The position numbers and the translations under genes are program-made. Shown here one piece after another: positions 10,106 through 18,595 of a stretch of DNA of 64,000 nucleotides (its first letter is position 1; each line of letters opens with the position of its first letter). The notes under the pieces were generated by a model that saw nothing but the letters and a program-made list of their open reading frames with translations, was not told the DNA's origin and did not search any database. Source of the DNA: CALKXV01 sp964632495 (GTDB taxonomy: Bacteria > Pseudomonadota > Alphaproteobacteria > Rhodobacterales > Rhodobacteraceae); the NCBI GenBank assembly GCA_964632495.1, contig CAZWDS010000001.1, positions 83,680-147,679 on the forward strand, read 5' to 3'.

Positions 10106-10654
10106 ATGGCGGACGAATTTCCCGGGTGGCACGGCACGACGATTGTTGGGGTTCGCAAGGACGGCAAGGTTGTGGTTGCAGGCGACGGACAGGTGAGTCT
10201 AGGTCAGACCGTGATTAAGGGCACCGCCACCAAAGTGCGCCGCTTACGTCCCGGCGGGCACGACGTGATTGCCGGTTTTGCTGGGTCGACGGCAGATGCC
10301 TTCACGCTTTTGGAACGTTTGGAAACCAAGCTTGAAGCAACGCCTGGTCAGTTACAACGGGCTTGCGTTGAATTGGCCAAGGACTGGCGGACGGACAAGT
10401 ATCTGCAAAAGCTGGAAGCGATGCTGATCGTGACCGACGGCGCGGCATTGTACGTGGTGACCGGGGCAGGGGATGTTTTGGAGCCCGAGCATGATGTGGC
10501 GGCCATTGGATCTGGCGGGAATTATGCTTTGGCGGCGGCGCGGGCCTTGATGGACGGAGATCTTGATGCGGAGGCTGTGGCGCGGAAGGCCATGTCGATT
10601 GCCGCTGATATTTGCGTTTATACCAACGGCAATCTTACGGTTGAGACGCTATAG
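10106..10654 (+). CDS. hslV: ATP-dependent protease subunit HslV
   Basis: Proteasome-beta-like peptidase of the HslUV (ClpYQ) complex; the N-terminal threonine after removal of the leader is the nucleophile. The segment 'GWHGTTIVGVRKDGKVVVAGDGQVSLGQT' (partly quoted) carries the catalytic Thr in 'HGTT'. 'YALAAARALMDG' and 'MSIAADICVYTNGN' are family hallmarks. The ATG at 10106 is preceded by AAGGAG about 7 bp upstream and gives the normal length of 182 residues. The usual hslV-hslU operon is interrupted here: a repeat and a minus-strand DM13 gene separate it from hslU. The last base of its TAG stop is the first G of the repeat. Confidence 0.96.
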   Translation: MADEFPGWHGTTIVGVRKDGKVVVAGDGQVSLGQTVIKGTATKVRRLRPGGHDVIAGFAGSTADAFTLLERLETKLEATPGQLQRACVELAKDWRTDKYLQKLEAMLIVTDGAALYVVTGAGDVLEPEHDVAAIGSGGNYALAAARALMDGDLDAEAVARKAMSIAADICVYTNGNLTVETL

Positions 10655-10732
10655 GGGCGCTGCCCCTCGCTCTTTCAGAGCTCACCCCGAAGTATTTTCT
10701 GCAAGAGGAAAGCAATTTTAATCGAATTGTCA
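10654..10732. repeat. Stop-to-stop palindromic element, copy 1
   Basis: First of three related elements of about 80 bp in this window. It starts with the hairpin GGGGCGCTGCCCC, continues with a second hairpin (GCTC-TTTCA-GAGC), then the conserved block CCCCGAAGTATTTTC, GCAAGAGGAA, and a 3' end AATTGTCA. It fills the gap between hslV (plus) and the DM13 gene (minus): the G of the hslV TAG begins it, and its final TCA is the complement of the DM13 stop TGA. The hairpins suggest a bidirectional terminator; that role is inferred. Confidence 0.8.
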
Positions 10733-11101
10733 GTATAGCGGAGCGATGCCTAAAGGCACGTCGGCCGCGCGGCACCAAATGATGGCGGTGTCATAATCGG
10801 CGGCATTGATATTGGCGGGCAGGGTGTAAGTTTGCTTGCCGCTTTTTTCAGCCAATTCACCCATGAAAGTTGCTGGGTCCCATTTCCCGTTTTTACCAAG
10901 TCCCACGACGGGATCAGGGGCGCGATCGAGTGTGAAGTCTTCTTCTAGCGTAAGGTTTGTTGCACTGAGGGTTGCACCGCCCGTGGTCACGTGGCGCGAA
11001 CGGCCTGTGAATGTGCCGGATATTGAACTCTGGGCTTGAGCCGCTTGAAAGCTGATGGCTACGGCTGGCAATGACAAAAGCAGTGTACGACGGGTAAGCA
11101 T
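10730..11101 (-). CDS. Secreted DM13-domain protein
   Basis: A 123-residue exported protein. The N-terminus MLTRRTLLLSLPAVAISFQAAQA is a signal peptide with a twin-arginine-like TRR and an AQA cleavage site. The remainder matches a single DM13 domain: 'SGTFTGRSRHVTTGGATL' early on and 'DYDTAIIWCRAADVPLGIAPL' at the end, with the conserved W-C pair. DM13 proteins are proposed to take part in redox or electron-transfer chemistry at membranes, but the reaction is not established. It has AAAGGAG just before the ATG. It sits between hslV and hslU on the opposite strand, and its stop codon is part of the adjacent repeat. Confidence 0.85.
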   Translation of the reverse strand: MLTRRTLLLSLPAVAISFQAAQAQSSISGTFTGRSRHVTTGGATLSATNLTLEEDFTLDRAPDPVVGLGKNGKWDPATFMGELAEKSGKQTYTLPANINAADYDTAIIWCRAADVPLGIAPLY

Positions 11102-11246
11102 TGTGGTCTCCTTTGTTCGGTTTCCTTTAAATTGCGCATCGGCGCGATGATGTCAGCCCGCTGATCGGCGATGTCAGATTGCGTGATCGGGTTGTGTTTC
11201 CCTGTAACATTCTTAGGTAGGGGGTCTGTTGGTTTCAGGAGTTTCC

Positions 11247-12557
11247 ATGACAGACCTTACCCCGCGCGAAATCGTTTCCGAGTTGGATCGGTTCATAATC
11301 GGACAGAATGACGCCAAACGGGCCGTGGCTGTTGCTTTGCGAAATCGTTGGCGACGCAAGCAATTGGCGGACGATCTGCGCGATGAGGTTTATCCGAAGA
11401 ACATCTTGATGATTGGACCCACAGGCGTTGGCAAAACCGAGATTTCGCGTCGGTTGGCGAAATTGACGAAGGCCCCGTTTTTGAAAGTTGAAGCCACGAA
11501 GTTCACCGAGGTGGGCTATGTGGGACGAGATGTTGAGCAGATCGTGCGGGATCTGGTTGAGGCAGCGATCACAATGACTCGTGAGAATATGCGCGACGAA
11601 GTGAAGGCCAACGCTCAACAGGCGGCAGAAGACCGTGTCTTGGCGGCAATTGCAGGCGAGGGTGCGCGCGAACAGACGTTGAACATGTTTCGTGACAAGC
11701 TGAAGCGGGGCGAACTGGACGACACGGTTATCGAGCTAGAATTGCAAGACAGCTCGAATCCTCTTTCGGGCATGGACATTCCGGGCATGCCGCCGGGACA
11801 GGGTGGCATGGCGATTGATCTTGGCTCGATTTTTGGCAAGGGGTTTCCCGGCCGCACCGTCAAAAAGCGTATGACCGTGGCGCAGTCCTATGACATTTTG
11901 ATCGGTGAAGAAGCAGACAAGCTGTTGGACGATGAATCCGTCACTAAAGCGGCGCTTTTGGCTGTGGAAGAAAATGGTATCGTTTTTTTGGACGAGATCG
12001 ACAAAGTGACTGCACGGTCTGAAACACGCGGCGCGGATGTGTCGCGCGAAGGTGTACAGCGGGATCTTTTACCATTGATCGAAGGCACGACTGTCTCGAC
12101 GAAGCATGGACCAGTGAAGACCGACCATATCTTGTTTATTGCGTCGGGCGCATTTCATATCGCCAAACCTTCCGACCTACTGCCAGAGCTTCAGGGACGT
12201 TTGCCGATCCGGGTGAATCTGAGGGCGCTGACGGAAGAGGATTTCGTGCGGATTTTGACCGAAACAGACAATGCCTTGACGCTGCAGTACACCGCTTTGA
12301 TGGGAACCGAAGAAGTTGAAGTGACGTTTTCGGAAGACGGTATTGCAGCGCTCGCTAAGATTGCTGCTAACGTCAATCAATCCGTCGAGAACATCGGCGC
12401 CCGACGACTCTACACCGTATTAGAGCGCGTGTTCGAAGAATTGTCGTTTACCGCGCCTGACCGGTCGGGCGAAGCCGTTGTCGTAGATGCGGCTTTTGTG
12501 GAAAAGAACTTGGGCGAGTTGGCCAAGGGATCGGATATGAGCCGATATGTCCTTTAA
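11247..12557 (+). CDS. hslU: ATP-dependent protease ATPase HslU
   Basis: AAA+ unfoldase ring that feeds substrates to HslV. The N-terminus 'MTDLTPREIVSELDRFIIGQ' is canonical; Walker A GPTGVGKTE lies near residue 60, Walker B 'GIVFLDEIDKV' near residue 250, and the C-terminal sensor-2 region ends in 'MSRYVL', the tail that docks on HslV. 436 residues. The ATG at 11247 follows AGGAG by 5 bp. Because the DM13 gene lies on the other strand upstream, hslU must use its own promoter in the 11102-11246 gap; I could not identify a convincing heat-shock promoter there. Its TAA overlaps the convergent downstream gene's stop through a TTAA. Confidence 0.97.
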   Translation: MTDLTPREIVSELDRFIIGQNDAKRAVAVALRNRWRRKQLADDLRDEVYPKNILMIGPTGVGKTEISRRLAKLTKAPFLKVEATKFTEVGYVGRDVEQIVRDLVEAAITMTRENMRDEVKANAQQAAEDRVLAAIAGEGAREQTLNMFRDKLKRGELDDTVIELELQDSSNPLSGMDIPGMPPGQGGMAIDLGSIFGKGFPGRTVKKRMTVAQSYDILIGEEADKLLDDESVTKAALLAVEENGIVFLDEIDKVTARSETRGADVSREGVQRDLLPLIEGTTVSTKHGPVKTDHILFIASGAFHIAKPSDLLPELQGRLPIRVNLRALTEEDFVRILTETDNALTLQYTALMGTEEVEVTFSEDGIAALAKIAANVNQSVENIGARRLYTVLERVFEELSFTAPDRSGEAVVVDAAFVEKNLGELAKGSDMSRYVL

Positions 12558-13198
12558 ACGGTCCGGCTGATGACACGGGATTTTACGCGGGTGCCTACTT
12601 CGCGGTAAGTTGCGTCGATTCCCATGAACATGCTTTGAACACGGCTGCGAATTGGTGCTTTTTGCGCGCTTTCGCGAGCTGCGGTGATTTTTGCAGCAAC
12701 CAAGTCCAAGCTGCGTGGATCGGCGCCGTGGAAGCGGATGGTCACATCTTCGCCGGACAGTTGTAGGCAAAGGGCAGGGCAATCTTTTTTGCGCGCATCA
12801 ACAGCCACCTTTTCGATATGGCGGAAGGCACATACGCGGTGGCGTGAAAACACGCCAAGCTCGTCCTGACTGCCAAGACGGACTTCGGCGGCCGAGTAAT
12901 CGATTTGCAGCGCGTTACGTGGGCCACGTTTGGATTGGGCCTGAAACAAAGCTGCAATGGCAACAAGGACAAGAACCAGAAGGGCATCTTGTGCCAAACC
13001 TTCGGCGTCGGGGAAGATCAGAAAGCCAATGGCAATCGGGATCGCGACAAAAGAACCAAGAACAAATCCAATGAACGCCGCGATCTTCATTAGCCGCTTG
13101 GCCGGACCTTGTTGCGCGCTTCGTTCAGAGACGCTAACGCCCCACTCTGTATCCAGATTTATCAGGTCGCTTGTGCGACTAGAGCTTCCAATACCCAT
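12554..13198 (-). CDS. Hypothetical membrane protein
   Basis: A 214-residue protein I do not recognise. Two hydrophobic helices are visible at about residues 37-62 (AAFIGFVLGSFVAIPIAIGF) and 70-88 (DALLVLVLVAIAALFQAQ). A soluble region of about 120 residues follows, with beta-rich patterns such as 'LQIDYSAAEVRLGSQDEL' and 'LCLQLSGEDVTIRFHG'. The topology suggests a two-helix hairpin anchoring a cytoplasmic domain. The start has a strong GAGGAGAAG Shine-Dalgarno. It is convergent with hslU (4-bp overlap) and divergent from the MFS gene. No function is proposed. Confidence 0.75.
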   Translation of the reverse strand: MGIGSSSRTSDLINLDTEWGVSVSERSAQQGPAKRLMKIAAFIGFVLGSFVAIPIAIGFLIFPDAEGLAQDALLVLVLVAIAALFQAQSKRGPRNALQIDYSAAEVRLGSQDELGVFSRHRVCAFRHIEKVAVDARKKDCPALCLQLSGEDVTIRFHGADPRSLDLVAAKITAARESAQKAPIRSRVQSMFMGIDATYREVGTRVKSRVISRTV

Positions 13199-13326
13199 AA
13201 TATCTTCTCCTCGTTACCTTTCGCTACTTAAAGTTTTGGGCGAAATGACGGAGAAACTGAGGCAGTTGCGTTGTTTTCCCTTGTTTCCGGGCTTTTCTTT
13301 CCCTTTCAGACAGGTGACAGAAGCAT

Positions 13327-14571
13327 ATGAGCGCCCTTGGCTTCATCCGAGACAATCTGCATTTTCTGGCCGCCGGCGCGATCTTGATGTTCGCGTCGTC
13401 GTTTGGGCAGACGTTCTTTATTTCGATCTTCGCGGATCAGATCATGGAAACGTTTCGCCTTACGGACGGTGAGTGGGGTTTGATGTACACACTTGGCACG
13501 GGGGCGTCGGCGGTTGCTATGTTCTTTGCCGGGGCTTTGACGGATCGATTTCGGGTGCGCTTGTTGGCTTGGGTCGTTTTACCCGGCTTGGCGGTAAGCT
13601 GTTTCTACATGGCGTTTAACCTGTGGTTGCCAGGGCTTGTGGTTTGTGTGTTCCTTTTGCGTTTTTTTGGACAAGGGATGACATATCAATTGGCGTCAGT
13701 AGCCATGGCGCGTTGGTTTGTGGCGCGGCGGGGATTGGCGCTTTCGATTTCCAGCATGGGGATTGCGTTCGGAACGGCAGTTCTGCCGATGCTTTGTGCG
13801 GCACTCTTGGGATGGATGCGCTGGCAATCCATTTGGGTAGCCGTCGGTGTACTGACGTTGTTCATGTTCCCATTGGTTCTGTTCTTGCTAAGCCATGAGC
13901 GCACACCCCAATCCCATGCAGAAGAAGCCGAGGCTGTTGGCATGCAAGGACGTCACTGGACACGAGGTGAGGTTGTGAAATCACCATTGTTCTGGATGTT
14001 GATCCCGGCGCTTTTGGGTCCACCGGCATGGGGCACCTCGCTGTTCTTTCAACAAGTGCACATTGCCGAGGTAAAAGGCTGGTCTTTGGTCAATTATTTG
14101 GCGCTGATCCCTTTGTTGACCGTTGTTTCCGTGGTGGTAACGCTGGCCTCCGGCGTGTTGATTGACCGCTTGGGTACGGGGCGCTTGCTGCGTGTTTACC
14201 TGATCCCTTGGGTCGTTGGATTTGTCATCTTGTCTTATGCGTCAACCTTGGTTGGCGCCGGGTTAGCCTTCACTGTGTTCGGAATTTGCATCGGCCTACA
14301 GGCTACGATCATTACTGCCTTTTGGGCCGAGTACTTCGGGACGCGCCATATCGGGTCTATCAAGGCGACATCGACCAGTATTATGGTTTTTGGATCGGCT
14401 ATCGGGCCAGGGATTACCGGGGCATTGATTGATCTTGGTTTCGATTTTCCAGACCAGATGATTGCAATCACTGTGTATTTCGCCGTGGCGCTGGCTTTGG
14501 TTTGGCTTGGTTTGGCGCGTGCCGACCAAATGTTAACGGCGACGCACAAGATAGACGTAGAACGCACCTGA
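13327..14571 (+). CDS. MFS transporter
   Basis: A 414-residue, strongly hydrophobic protein with about twelve predicted helices, typical of major facilitator secondary carriers in the inner membrane. The loop 2-3 MFS motif appears as 'GALTDRFRVRLLAW', and a second such loop after helix 8 reads 'GVLIDRLGTGRLL'. Gene context does not reveal a substrate: the neighbours are hslU, a hypothetical membrane protein and the convergent smr gene. Start ATG 13327 follows a GACAGAAG region. The last 39 bp overlap, antisense, the 3' end of the smr gene. Confidence 0.88.
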   Translation: MSALGFIRDNLHFLAAGAILMFASSFGQTFFISIFADQIMETFRLTDGEWGLMYTLGTGASAVAMFFAGALTDRFRVRLLAWVVLPGLAVSCFYMAFNLWLPGLVVCVFLLRFFGQGMTYQLASVAMARWFVARRGLALSISSMGIAFGTAVLPMLCAALLGWMRWQSIWVAVGVLTLFMFPLVLFLLSHERTPQSHAEEAEAVGMQGRHWTRGEVVKSPLFWMLIPALLGPPAWGTSLFFQQVHIAEVKGWSLVNYLALIPLLTVVSVVVTLASGVLIDRLGTGRLLRVYLIPWVVGFVILSYASTLVGAGLAFTVFGICIGLQATIITAFWAEYFGTRHIGSIKATSTSIMVFGSAIGPGITGALIDLGFDFPDQMIAITVYFAVALALVWLGLARADQMLTATHKIDVERT

Positions 14572-15120
14572 TCCGCCATGGCGTTGGTGCGCTTCCGTGA
14601 CTTGCAGAACGATACGATTCAAAGGCGGAATGGACGTCCAGTGGGGCAGCTGTTGACGCAACACGCCGACACGTTGCGGAATTGGACCTTGATCATCTGA
14701 TCGACGCCCTTTGCCTGTGATGACAAGAACCAATCGGTGACCTCGGTCGTGTGATCGAAGCAGAAAGGCGGTCAGTTCAGCTTGGGCCATGGTGGCCGTC
14801 ATTCCGTGCAAGTCAATACGCGCTTCGGGCTTGGTCTTGCCACGCTTCATCCGCGAGAAAGATCTCTTGTCCATCCGCACTTGTTCGCCCGTCGCACCAC
14901 CCATGCGGGGCAAGGCGGTCTGCGCGGCCTCACCGACACGGAATTGCGGTGGTTTGTAAAGTTCGGGCGCGGGTTTCGGTGCAGGCGTATCGTTTGGCTT
15001 TTTGATCTTTGATGAATAGCGCGGCTTGGGCTGCGTGTTGGTTAACGGCGTTGTCGTATCGGCCACACGTTGCCATAGGCGTTCTTCTTCAGCCCGAAGG
15101 CTGCGCGGTTTCTTCGTCAT
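14533..15120 (-). CDS. Smr-domain protein (putative endonuclease)
   Basis: A 195-residue stand-alone Smr protein. The C-terminal Smr domain begins at 'ARIDLHGMTATMAQAELTAFL' (quoted in part) with the LDxH-like DLHG motif; the 'TGKG' motif lies in 'LVLVITGKGRR'. The N-terminal half is basic and low in complexity. Known Smr domains nick or cleave nucleic acids, and some act in ribosome-collision rescue; the substrate here is unknown. The start overlaps the mltA stop by 4 bp, so it is translated with mltA. The 3' end overlaps the convergent MFS gene by 39 bp. Confidence 0.85.
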   Translation of the reverse strand: MTKKPRSLRAEEERLWQRVADTTTPLTNTQPKPRYSSKIKKPNDTPAPKPAPELYKPPQFRVGEAAQTALPRMGGATGEQVRMDKRSFSRMKRGKTKPEARIDLHGMTATMAQAELTAFLLRSHDRGHRLVLVITGKGRRSDDQGPIPQRVGVLRQQLPHWTSIPPLNRIVLQVTEAHQRHGGSGAFYVYLVRRR

Positions 15121-16133
15121 CCCTGATCGACCAACGCCAATGCTACGGCGATTGGAAGGATCAGGATCATCCGACCGCTGTCACGGATGATACCCGCCTG
15201 ATCCCCGGCCTCGTCGCCCGAACCATAGAAAATATCGCCGCGCTGTGCCCCTTTCACTGCCGATCCCGTGTCTTGCGCGACCATCAGACGGCGTATTGGA
15301 TTTGCGCCGTCTTTTTCCAGCCAGATCGGTGCACCTAAAGGCACTATTTCAGGGTCAATCGCCATTGTGCGCCCCGCGGTCAGCGGTCGGTTCATCGCGC
15401 CAAGAGGGCCCTCTTCGGGATCAAGCTCGGTGATTTCGCGGAAAAAGACATAGGATGGATTGTGGTGTAGCAACTCGCGCCCCGCATCCGGGTTATCGAT
15501 CACCCAATTCCGGATCACGGCAGCAGACACTTGATGTTCTTCAAATATACCGCGCCGCGCCAGCTCTTTGCCGATCGAGCGATACCCATGACCATTTTTG
15601 CCGCCATACCCGACGCGCAGATGACTGCCATCGGGCAATGCAATCCGGCCCGAGCCCTGAACCTGTAGAAAGAACTTGTCGACCGGGTTTTCAAGCCACG
15701 CGATTTCAAGATCGCGGCCTTCCAGGACGCCTGAGGTTTCCAGTTCACCACGCGTCAGCCAAGCACCTTTCGGCGCGTCGTCGGGGCGCTGATAAATTGG
15801 GACATTAAAGCGGCTGGTCTGGATACGAGAGCCCGGAAGCTCGGGTTCGTAGTAGCCCGTGAACAGCGGGTCTTGATCATCGGTAATCTGAATGGGGCGA
15901 AAGAAGGTTTCGAAAAATTGGCGCGGATCGTCTTGTTCTTTGGACAGGGCGCAAATCGCGGGCCAGTCGTCGTCTTTCATGTCGATACAGGTACGCTGAA
16001 AGACCGAAAGGGCCGTGGCGTGATCATCGGCGGCCCAGCCGTTTAGATCGGCCCAATCCAAAAGGCGCGCCTCAGCCATGGCCATCCCCGTTGAGGCGGC
16101 CAAGGCCAGACACGCGCCGATCAGCCGGTTCAT
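15117..16133 (-). CDS. mltA: Membrane-bound lytic murein transglycosylase A
   Basis: Periplasmic enzyme that cleaves the MurNAc-GlcNAc bond with formation of 1,6-anhydroMurNAc. A signal peptide (MNRLIGACLALAASTGMAMA) precedes the MltA domain with 'LFTGYYEPELPGS' and 'KFFLQVQGSGRI', then the C-terminal 3D domain with 'AQDTGSAVKGAQRGDIFYG' holding the catalytic Asp cluster. 338 residues. No lipobox Cys is evident at the cleavage site, so it may be soluble rather than lipid-anchored. It is coupled by ATGA overlaps to tim44 upstream and smr downstream. Its product could feed the AmgK/MurU-type recycling route seen at 1.7-3.3 kb. Confidence 0.93.
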   Translation of the reverse strand: MNRLIGACLALAASTGMAMAEARLLDWADLNGWAADDHATALSVFQRTCIDMKDDDWPAICALSKEQDDPRQFFETFFRPIQITDDQDPLFTGYYEPELPGSRIQTSRFNVPIYQRPDDAPKGAWLTRGELETSGVLEGRDLEIAWLENPVDKFFLQVQGSGRIALPDGSHLRVGYGGKNGHGYRSIGKELARRGIFEEHQVSAAVIRNWVIDNPDAGRELLHHNPSYVFFREITELDPEEGPLGAMNRPLTAGRTMAIDPEIVPLGAPIWLEKDGANPIRRLMVAQDTGSAVKGAQRGDIFYGSGDEAGDQAGIIRDSGRMILILPIAVALALVDQG

Positions 16134-16786
16134 TCGCCAGTGGCGACAAGTTGCCAGTTCGGATCATCTGCGCCCATGGTGCGGGCAAAGGTCCAAATGT
16201 CTTTCTGACGTTTGATTTCGGTAGGGTCGCCTTCGACGACTTCGCCTTCGGCGTCTTTCACCACCGATGTCAGTTCGCCAATGAAACGCACGGTGACTTC
16301 GCCTTCGCTGCTGTCGCGGTCAAACTCGGCTGATTTCAGCGACACCTCGCGCACACCGACAAAGCTGGCCTCGATCGTCAGGCCCTTTTCGTTGCGGTCA
16401 TCGATGACTGTTTGAAAGGCTTCTTTCAGATCGTCAGACAGGAACCCGTCTATTTCCGAAAGGTCGCCTTTTTCGAAGGCCATCAGGATCATTTCGTAGG
16501 CGCCGCGCGATCCTTCAAGGAAGGACCCGACCATAAAGCCGGGCTCGGCCATTTTCATGGCGGCGAGTGCCTTTGCGCTGGAAGAACCGTCTTCCACATG
16601 GTCGATGATGTCGTGATCGGGGCCGCCTTCGATCACATCGAATTCTGGACGACCGCGGGCTGGGGCGTCTGATGTCACGGGGGGCTTTTCAAAGCCTTCA
16701 CGGGTGCCAAGGACACTCCGCAAGCGAAGGATCAGAAAAACAGCAATGCCTGCAAGCACCAGAAGCTGAATAATGGACGAGCTCAT
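16130..16786 (-). CDS. Tim44-domain membrane protein
   Basis: About 218 residues with one N-terminal transmembrane helix (SSSIIQLLVLAGIAVFLILR), an acidic linker, and a C-terminal Tim44-like domain starting near 'FMVGSFLEGSRGAYEMILMAFEKGD' (quoted in part). Bacterial Tim44-domain proteins such as TimA are inner-membrane proteins whose role is debated; mitochondrial Tim44 tethers Hsp70 to the import channel. The ATG at 16786 is preferred over the in-frame codon at 16798. The divergent neighbour is fxsA and secB follows, a conserved alphaproteobacterial grouping. Coupled to mltA by a 4-bp overlap. Confidence 0.87.
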   Translation of the reverse strand: MSSSIIQLLVLAGIAVFLILRLRSVLGTREGFEKPPVTSDAPARGRPEFDVIEGGPDHDIIDHVEDGSSSAKALAAMKMAEPGFMVGSFLEGSRGAYEMILMAFEKGDLSEIDGFLSDDLKEAFQTVIDDRNEKGLTIEASFVGVREVSLKSAEFDRDSSEGEVTVRFIGELTSVVKDAEGEVVEGDPTEIKRQKDIWTFARTMGADDPNWQLVATGE

Positions 16787-16889
16787 TCGACCTCTCAAAG
16801 GATCAGGGTTTGGGTTTCGATATCAGGGCACATATGTAGGGTGGGAGTTGCCCTAAGTCCACCTGATGTCACAGGCTTGAGAGGTTTGA

Positions 16890-17363
16890 ATGCGCTTGTT
16901 TTTGCTGTTTCTCTTGGTTCCGTTGATCGAAATAGGCCTGTTTATTCAAATTGGCGGGGCAATTGGGCTATGGCCAACGCTTGGAATCGTTATTCTAACG
17001 GCGATTGCAGGCACCTATTTGGTGCGGTCACAGGGTATGGCGGTTTTGTCGCAGCTTCAGGGCAGTATGTCCGAGCTGAAAGATCCGACCGAACCCTTGG
17101 CCCATGGCGCGATGATCTTGTTTTCAGGGGCGTTACTACTGACACCCGGGTTTTTCACAGACTTTGTCGGTCTGGCTTTCATGATTCCCGGCGTAAGGCG
17201 GGGGGTTTTCCGGTTTGCGCGAGATCGTGTGACGGTTCAAAGCTTCACTTACGGCGATGCACCTCAGAATTCTGAAACCAGACCACACCAGCCAGACGTC
17301 ATTGATGGCGAGTTTGAAGACCTTTCAGACCCAAAGAAACCTTCTGGGTGGACACGGCATTGA
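16890..17363 (+). CDS. fxsA: FxsA family membrane protein
   Basis: A 157-residue polytopic protein matching FxsA, named for suppressing phage T7 exclusion by the F plasmid. The N-terminus 'MRLFLLFLLVPLIEIGLFIQ' plus 'GLWPTLGIVILTAIAGTYLVRSQG' is the family pattern, followed by 'LLLTPGFFTDFVG' in the last helices. The C-terminal tail of about 45 residues is polar and variable. The start is divergent from tim44. A short inverted repeat GAGCGT-N6-ACGCTC overlaps the stop codon (17362-17379) but lacks an adjacent T run. Confidence 0.9.
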   Translation: MRLFLLFLLVPLIEIGLFIQIGGAIGLWPTLGIVILTAIAGTYLVRSQGMAVLSQLQGSMSELKDPTEPLAHGAMILFSGALLLTPGFFTDFVGLAFMIPGVRRGVFRFARDRVTVQSFTYGDAPQNSETRPHQPDVIDGEFEDLSDPKKPSGWTRH

Positions 17364-17421
17364 GCGTGTGAAGACGCTCTGCTAGACAGACGCGAATTTT
17401 TTAATCCTATCGGAGACTTCC

Positions 17422-17907
17422 ATGGCCGAAAACGAAAACGGTGCCGCCCCTCAAGTTCCTCAGATGAAAGTGGTTGGACAGTTTATCCGCGACCTTTCTT
17501 TTGAGAACATTCTGGCTCAAAAGCCTATCGCAGGTCAGGTACAGCCCGACATTCAGGTGCAGGTTGCTTTGGACGCCAAGAAGGGCGGAGCGGACAATCA
17601 GTTCGAGGTTGTGTCGAAGTATAACATTACCTCGAAGAACAAAGACAGCGATGACACTTTGTTCGTTCTTGAGCTAGAGTACGCGGGCTTGTTCCAGATC
17701 GAAAACATCTCGGAAGAGCAGATGCATCCATTCCTGATGATCGAATGCCCTCGTATGGTATTTCCGTTTGTGCGTCGTATCGTCAGCGATGTGACGCGTG
17801 ACGGTGGCTTCCCACCGCTGAACTTGGACAACATCGATTTTGTACAGCTATACCGCCAGCAATTGGCGCAGCATCAGGCCGCGAAATCCGAAACGCCAGT
17901 CAGCTAA
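17422..17907 (+). CDS. secB: Protein-export chaperone SecB
   Basis: Tetrameric cytoplasmic chaperone that keeps preproteins unfolded and delivers them to SecA. The core 'QFIRDLSFENILAQ' at residues 20-34 and 'LELEYAGLFQIENISEEQM' (family beta-strand region) are clear, as is 'ECPRMVFPFVRRIVSDVTRDGGFPP' (quoted in part). 161 residues, normal. Good SD (CGGAGAC) before the ATG. The last 8 bp overlap the convergent dnaQ gene. Confidence 0.96.
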   Translation: MAENENGAAPQVPQMKVVGQFIRDLSFENILAQKPIAGQVQPDIQVQVALDAKKGGADNQFEVVSKYNITSKNKDSDDTLFVLELEYAGLFQIENISEEQMHPFLMIECPRMVFPFVRRIVSDVTRDGGFPPLNLDNIDFVQLYRQQLAQHQAAKSETPVS

Positions 17908-18595
17908 ATTTCGACCAAAGCGCGTTTTCGCCCAGCTTAGAGACAAAATTCGCGTGTGCTTCGGATTCCTCCGGTGTCACGCGCGATGCCAGGGGCGTTT
18001 CGCGTTTTGATGGACGCCATTCATCGTTGGTGGAAACGCCATCGGTGTTTTTTCCGGTGTTTGTGGCAAGTACCAAGTCCGGCTGGCGGCCTCCGATCAG
18101 CTCAAGATAAACTTCGGCCAAAATTTCACTATCCAGTAGTGCGCCGTGCAAAGTGCGGGCCGAGTTGTCGATGCCATAGCGCCGGCAAAGAGCGTCCAGT
18201 GATGCGGGCGAACCTGGGAATTTTTTTCGTGCTATATCTAGCGTATCAATGGCGCGGTCATAGTCGATCTGTGGCATGTCCAGCCAACGCAGTTCAGCGT
18301 TCAAGAATTTCATATCGAACGCGGCGTTGTGGATGACAAGCTTGGCGTCGCCAATGAAATCCAAGAAGTCTTGGGCCACGGCGTTAAATTTGGGTTTGTC
18401 GCGTAAGTAATCCAACGTCAGGCCGTGTACTTCGACTGCCGATTGCGGCACGTCACGTTCTGGGTTGATATATTGGTGGTACTGGTTGCCTGTAGGCATG
18501 TGACCCATCAGTTCGACAGCGCCAATTTCGACCAGCCGGTCTCCGGTTTCAGGATCAAACCCTGTTGTTTCAGTGTCGAGAACGATTTCCCGCAT
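17900..18595 (-). CDS. dnaQ: DNA polymerase III epsilon subunit
   Basis: Proofreading 3'-5' exonuclease of the replicative polymerase. Exo I motif 'REIVLDTETTGFDP' at the N-terminus has the catalytic Asp and Glu, Exo II is in 'LVIHNAAFDMKFLNAEL', and Exo III-epsilon is 'RTLHGALLDSEILAEVYLEL'. 231 residues with the ATG at 18595; the longer upstream frame is a shadow of coaE. The start overlaps the coaE 3' end by 26 bp. A C-terminal tail after residue 180 likely binds the alpha subunit. Confidence 0.95.
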   Translation of the reverse strand: MREIVLDTETTGFDPETGDRLVEIGAVELMGHMPTGNQYHQYINPERDVPQSAVEVHGLTLDYLRDKPKFNAVAQDFLDFIGDAKLVIHNAAFDMKFLNAELRWLDMPQIDYDRAIDTLDIARKKFPGSPASLDALCRRYGIDNSARTLHGALLDSEILAEVYLELIGGRQPDLVLATNTGKNTDGVSTNDEWRPSKRETPLASRVTPEESEAHANFVSKLGENALWSKFS

